Below the pieces are notes generated by a model, which was not told the origin of the DNA, did not search any database, and saw only the letters and a program-made list of their open reading frames with translations. 5,418 nucleotides of DNA from an uncultured Longilinea sp. (GTDB lineage: Bacteria > Chloroflexota > Anaerolineae > Anaerolineales > Anaerolineaceae). The first letter of the stretch is position 1, and the number at the start of each line of letters is the position of its first letter. A program made the position numbers and the translations under genes. The stretch is from positions 1 through 5,418 of the forward strand of contig CALMIB010000446.1 of NCBI GenBank assembly GCA_937863945.1, read 5' to 3'. Of the stretch, positions 4,943 to 5,418 are shown piece after piece.

Positions 4943-5418
4943 TTAATGAACGCCAAGGTAGGATTTGCGCACCTGATCATCGCGCGCCAGGGATTCCGCA
5001 TCGCCTTCGAGGACAATTTTACCCGTTTCCAGGATGTAGGCATAATCGGCAATTGACATGGCGGCGCGCGCGTTTTGCTCGATGAGCAGGATGGTCTGCC
5101 CCTTCATCTGGTTGACTTCCTTGAGTTTCTTGAGAACGCCCTGTGACAGGACCGGCGCAAGCCCCAGGGACGGTTCATCGATCATCAAGAGCTTTGGTTG
5201 TGACATCAAGGCGCGGCCCAGCGCGAGCATTTGCTGTTCACCGCCTGAAAGCGTGCCGGCGGGCTGACTGATGCGTTCCTGAAGGCGCGGAAAGAGTGAG
5301 AAAATTTCTTCCATGGTCTGGTTGATTTCGGTTTTATCGTTTCGCGTGTATGCGCCGAGGATCAGGTTCTCGCGGACGGTCATGCTGACAAATACACGCC
5401 GCCCTTCCGGCACCAGCG
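4943..5418 (-). CDS. livF: Branched-chain amino acid ABC transporter ATP-binding protein LivF (5' part outside window)
   Basis: Only the C-terminal part, about 158 codons, is present; the start, Walker A and Q-loop lie beyond position 5418. The visible part begins LVPEGRRVF, typical of LivF. It contains the ABC signature LSGGEQQMLALGRAL (from about 5251 downward), Walker B LLMIDEP with the catalytic Glu, and the D-loop region SLGLAP. It also has IEQNA, where this family carries Gln at the usual H-loop histidine. It ends LETGKIVLEGDAESL...SYLGVH, a normal C-terminus. LivF pairs with LivG to power the LivHM permease and a periplasmic or lipoprotein binding protein, importing Leu/Ile/Val or, in relatives, urea and other amides. 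The valine at 5413-5411 is a GTG codon but is internal, not the start. The order suggests a liv operon arriving from the right, with the thioredoxin-like gene as its last member. The transported substrate cannot be set from the ATPase alone. Confidence 0.92.
   Translation of the reverse strand, partial: LVPEGRRVFVSMTVRENLILGAYTRNDKTEINQTMEEIFSLFPRLQERISQPAGTLSGGEQQMLALGRALMSQPKLLMIDEPSLGLAPVLSQGVLKKLKEVNQMKGQTILLIEQNARAAMSIADYAYILETGKIVLEGDAESLARDDQVRKSYLGVH

Noticed and set aside
5065..5090. Missing H-loop histidine in LivF (Gln in IEQNA)
   Set aside because: The EQNA form is normal for LivF-type ATPases, so it is not a sign of inactivation.
5411..5413. GTG codon as the start of livF
   Set aside because: It lies inside the conserved LVPEGRRVF segment in the middle of the protein. 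The true start and Walker A are beyond the window.
1..5418. CRISPR array, IS element or prophage
   Set aside because: No regularly spaced repeats, terminal inverted repeats with a transposase, or phage-like genes were seen.

Overview
The window reads as ordinary bacterial chromosome of moderate GC content. It holds three complete protein genes, one gene cut by the right edge, one tRNA and several well-formed transcription signals. No transposase, integrase, phage gene, rRNA or CRISPR array is visible. The combination of an AcnA-type aconitase, a short class I phosphomannose isomerase, a TlpA/ResA-like thioredoxin, a LivF ATPase and a tRNA without an encoded CCA end would suit a free-living heterotroph. 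A Chloroflexota/Anaerolineae-like source is my guess from the general look of the proteins and is not proven by the sequence.

Layout from left to right. Positions 1-330 are a regulatory region. On the minus strand it carries a good promoter (177-205), a possible 27-codon leader ORF (84-167), competing complementary segments ending in a T7 tract (28-109), and a Shine-Dalgarno plus ATG at the very left edge. Together these suggest a divergently transcribed gene, controlled by attenuation, whose body lies outside the window. On the plus strand the same region carries the likely acnA promoter. acnA (331-3033, +) follows and ends in a hairpin terminator that faces the convergent gene manA (3089-4054, -). 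Upstream of manA lies a self-contained tRNA-Asp(GUC) unit on the minus strand: two 11-bp-phased repeats, an extended -10 promoter, the tRNA with mutually complementary leader and trailer, and a strong intrinsic terminator. Further right, still on the minus strand, are a tlpA/resA-like gene (4365-4934) and, 8 bases upstream of it, the 3' part of livF (4943 to the window end).

Function: aconitase serves the TCA/glyoxylate cycles. ManA links fructose-6-phosphate to mannose-6-phosphate for GDP-mannose and glycan synthesis. LivF is one ATPase of a branched-chain amino acid (or related) importer, and the membrane-anchored thioredoxin is apparently co-transcribed with it. The most interesting element is the 1-205 leader region; the rest is mostly housekeeping.
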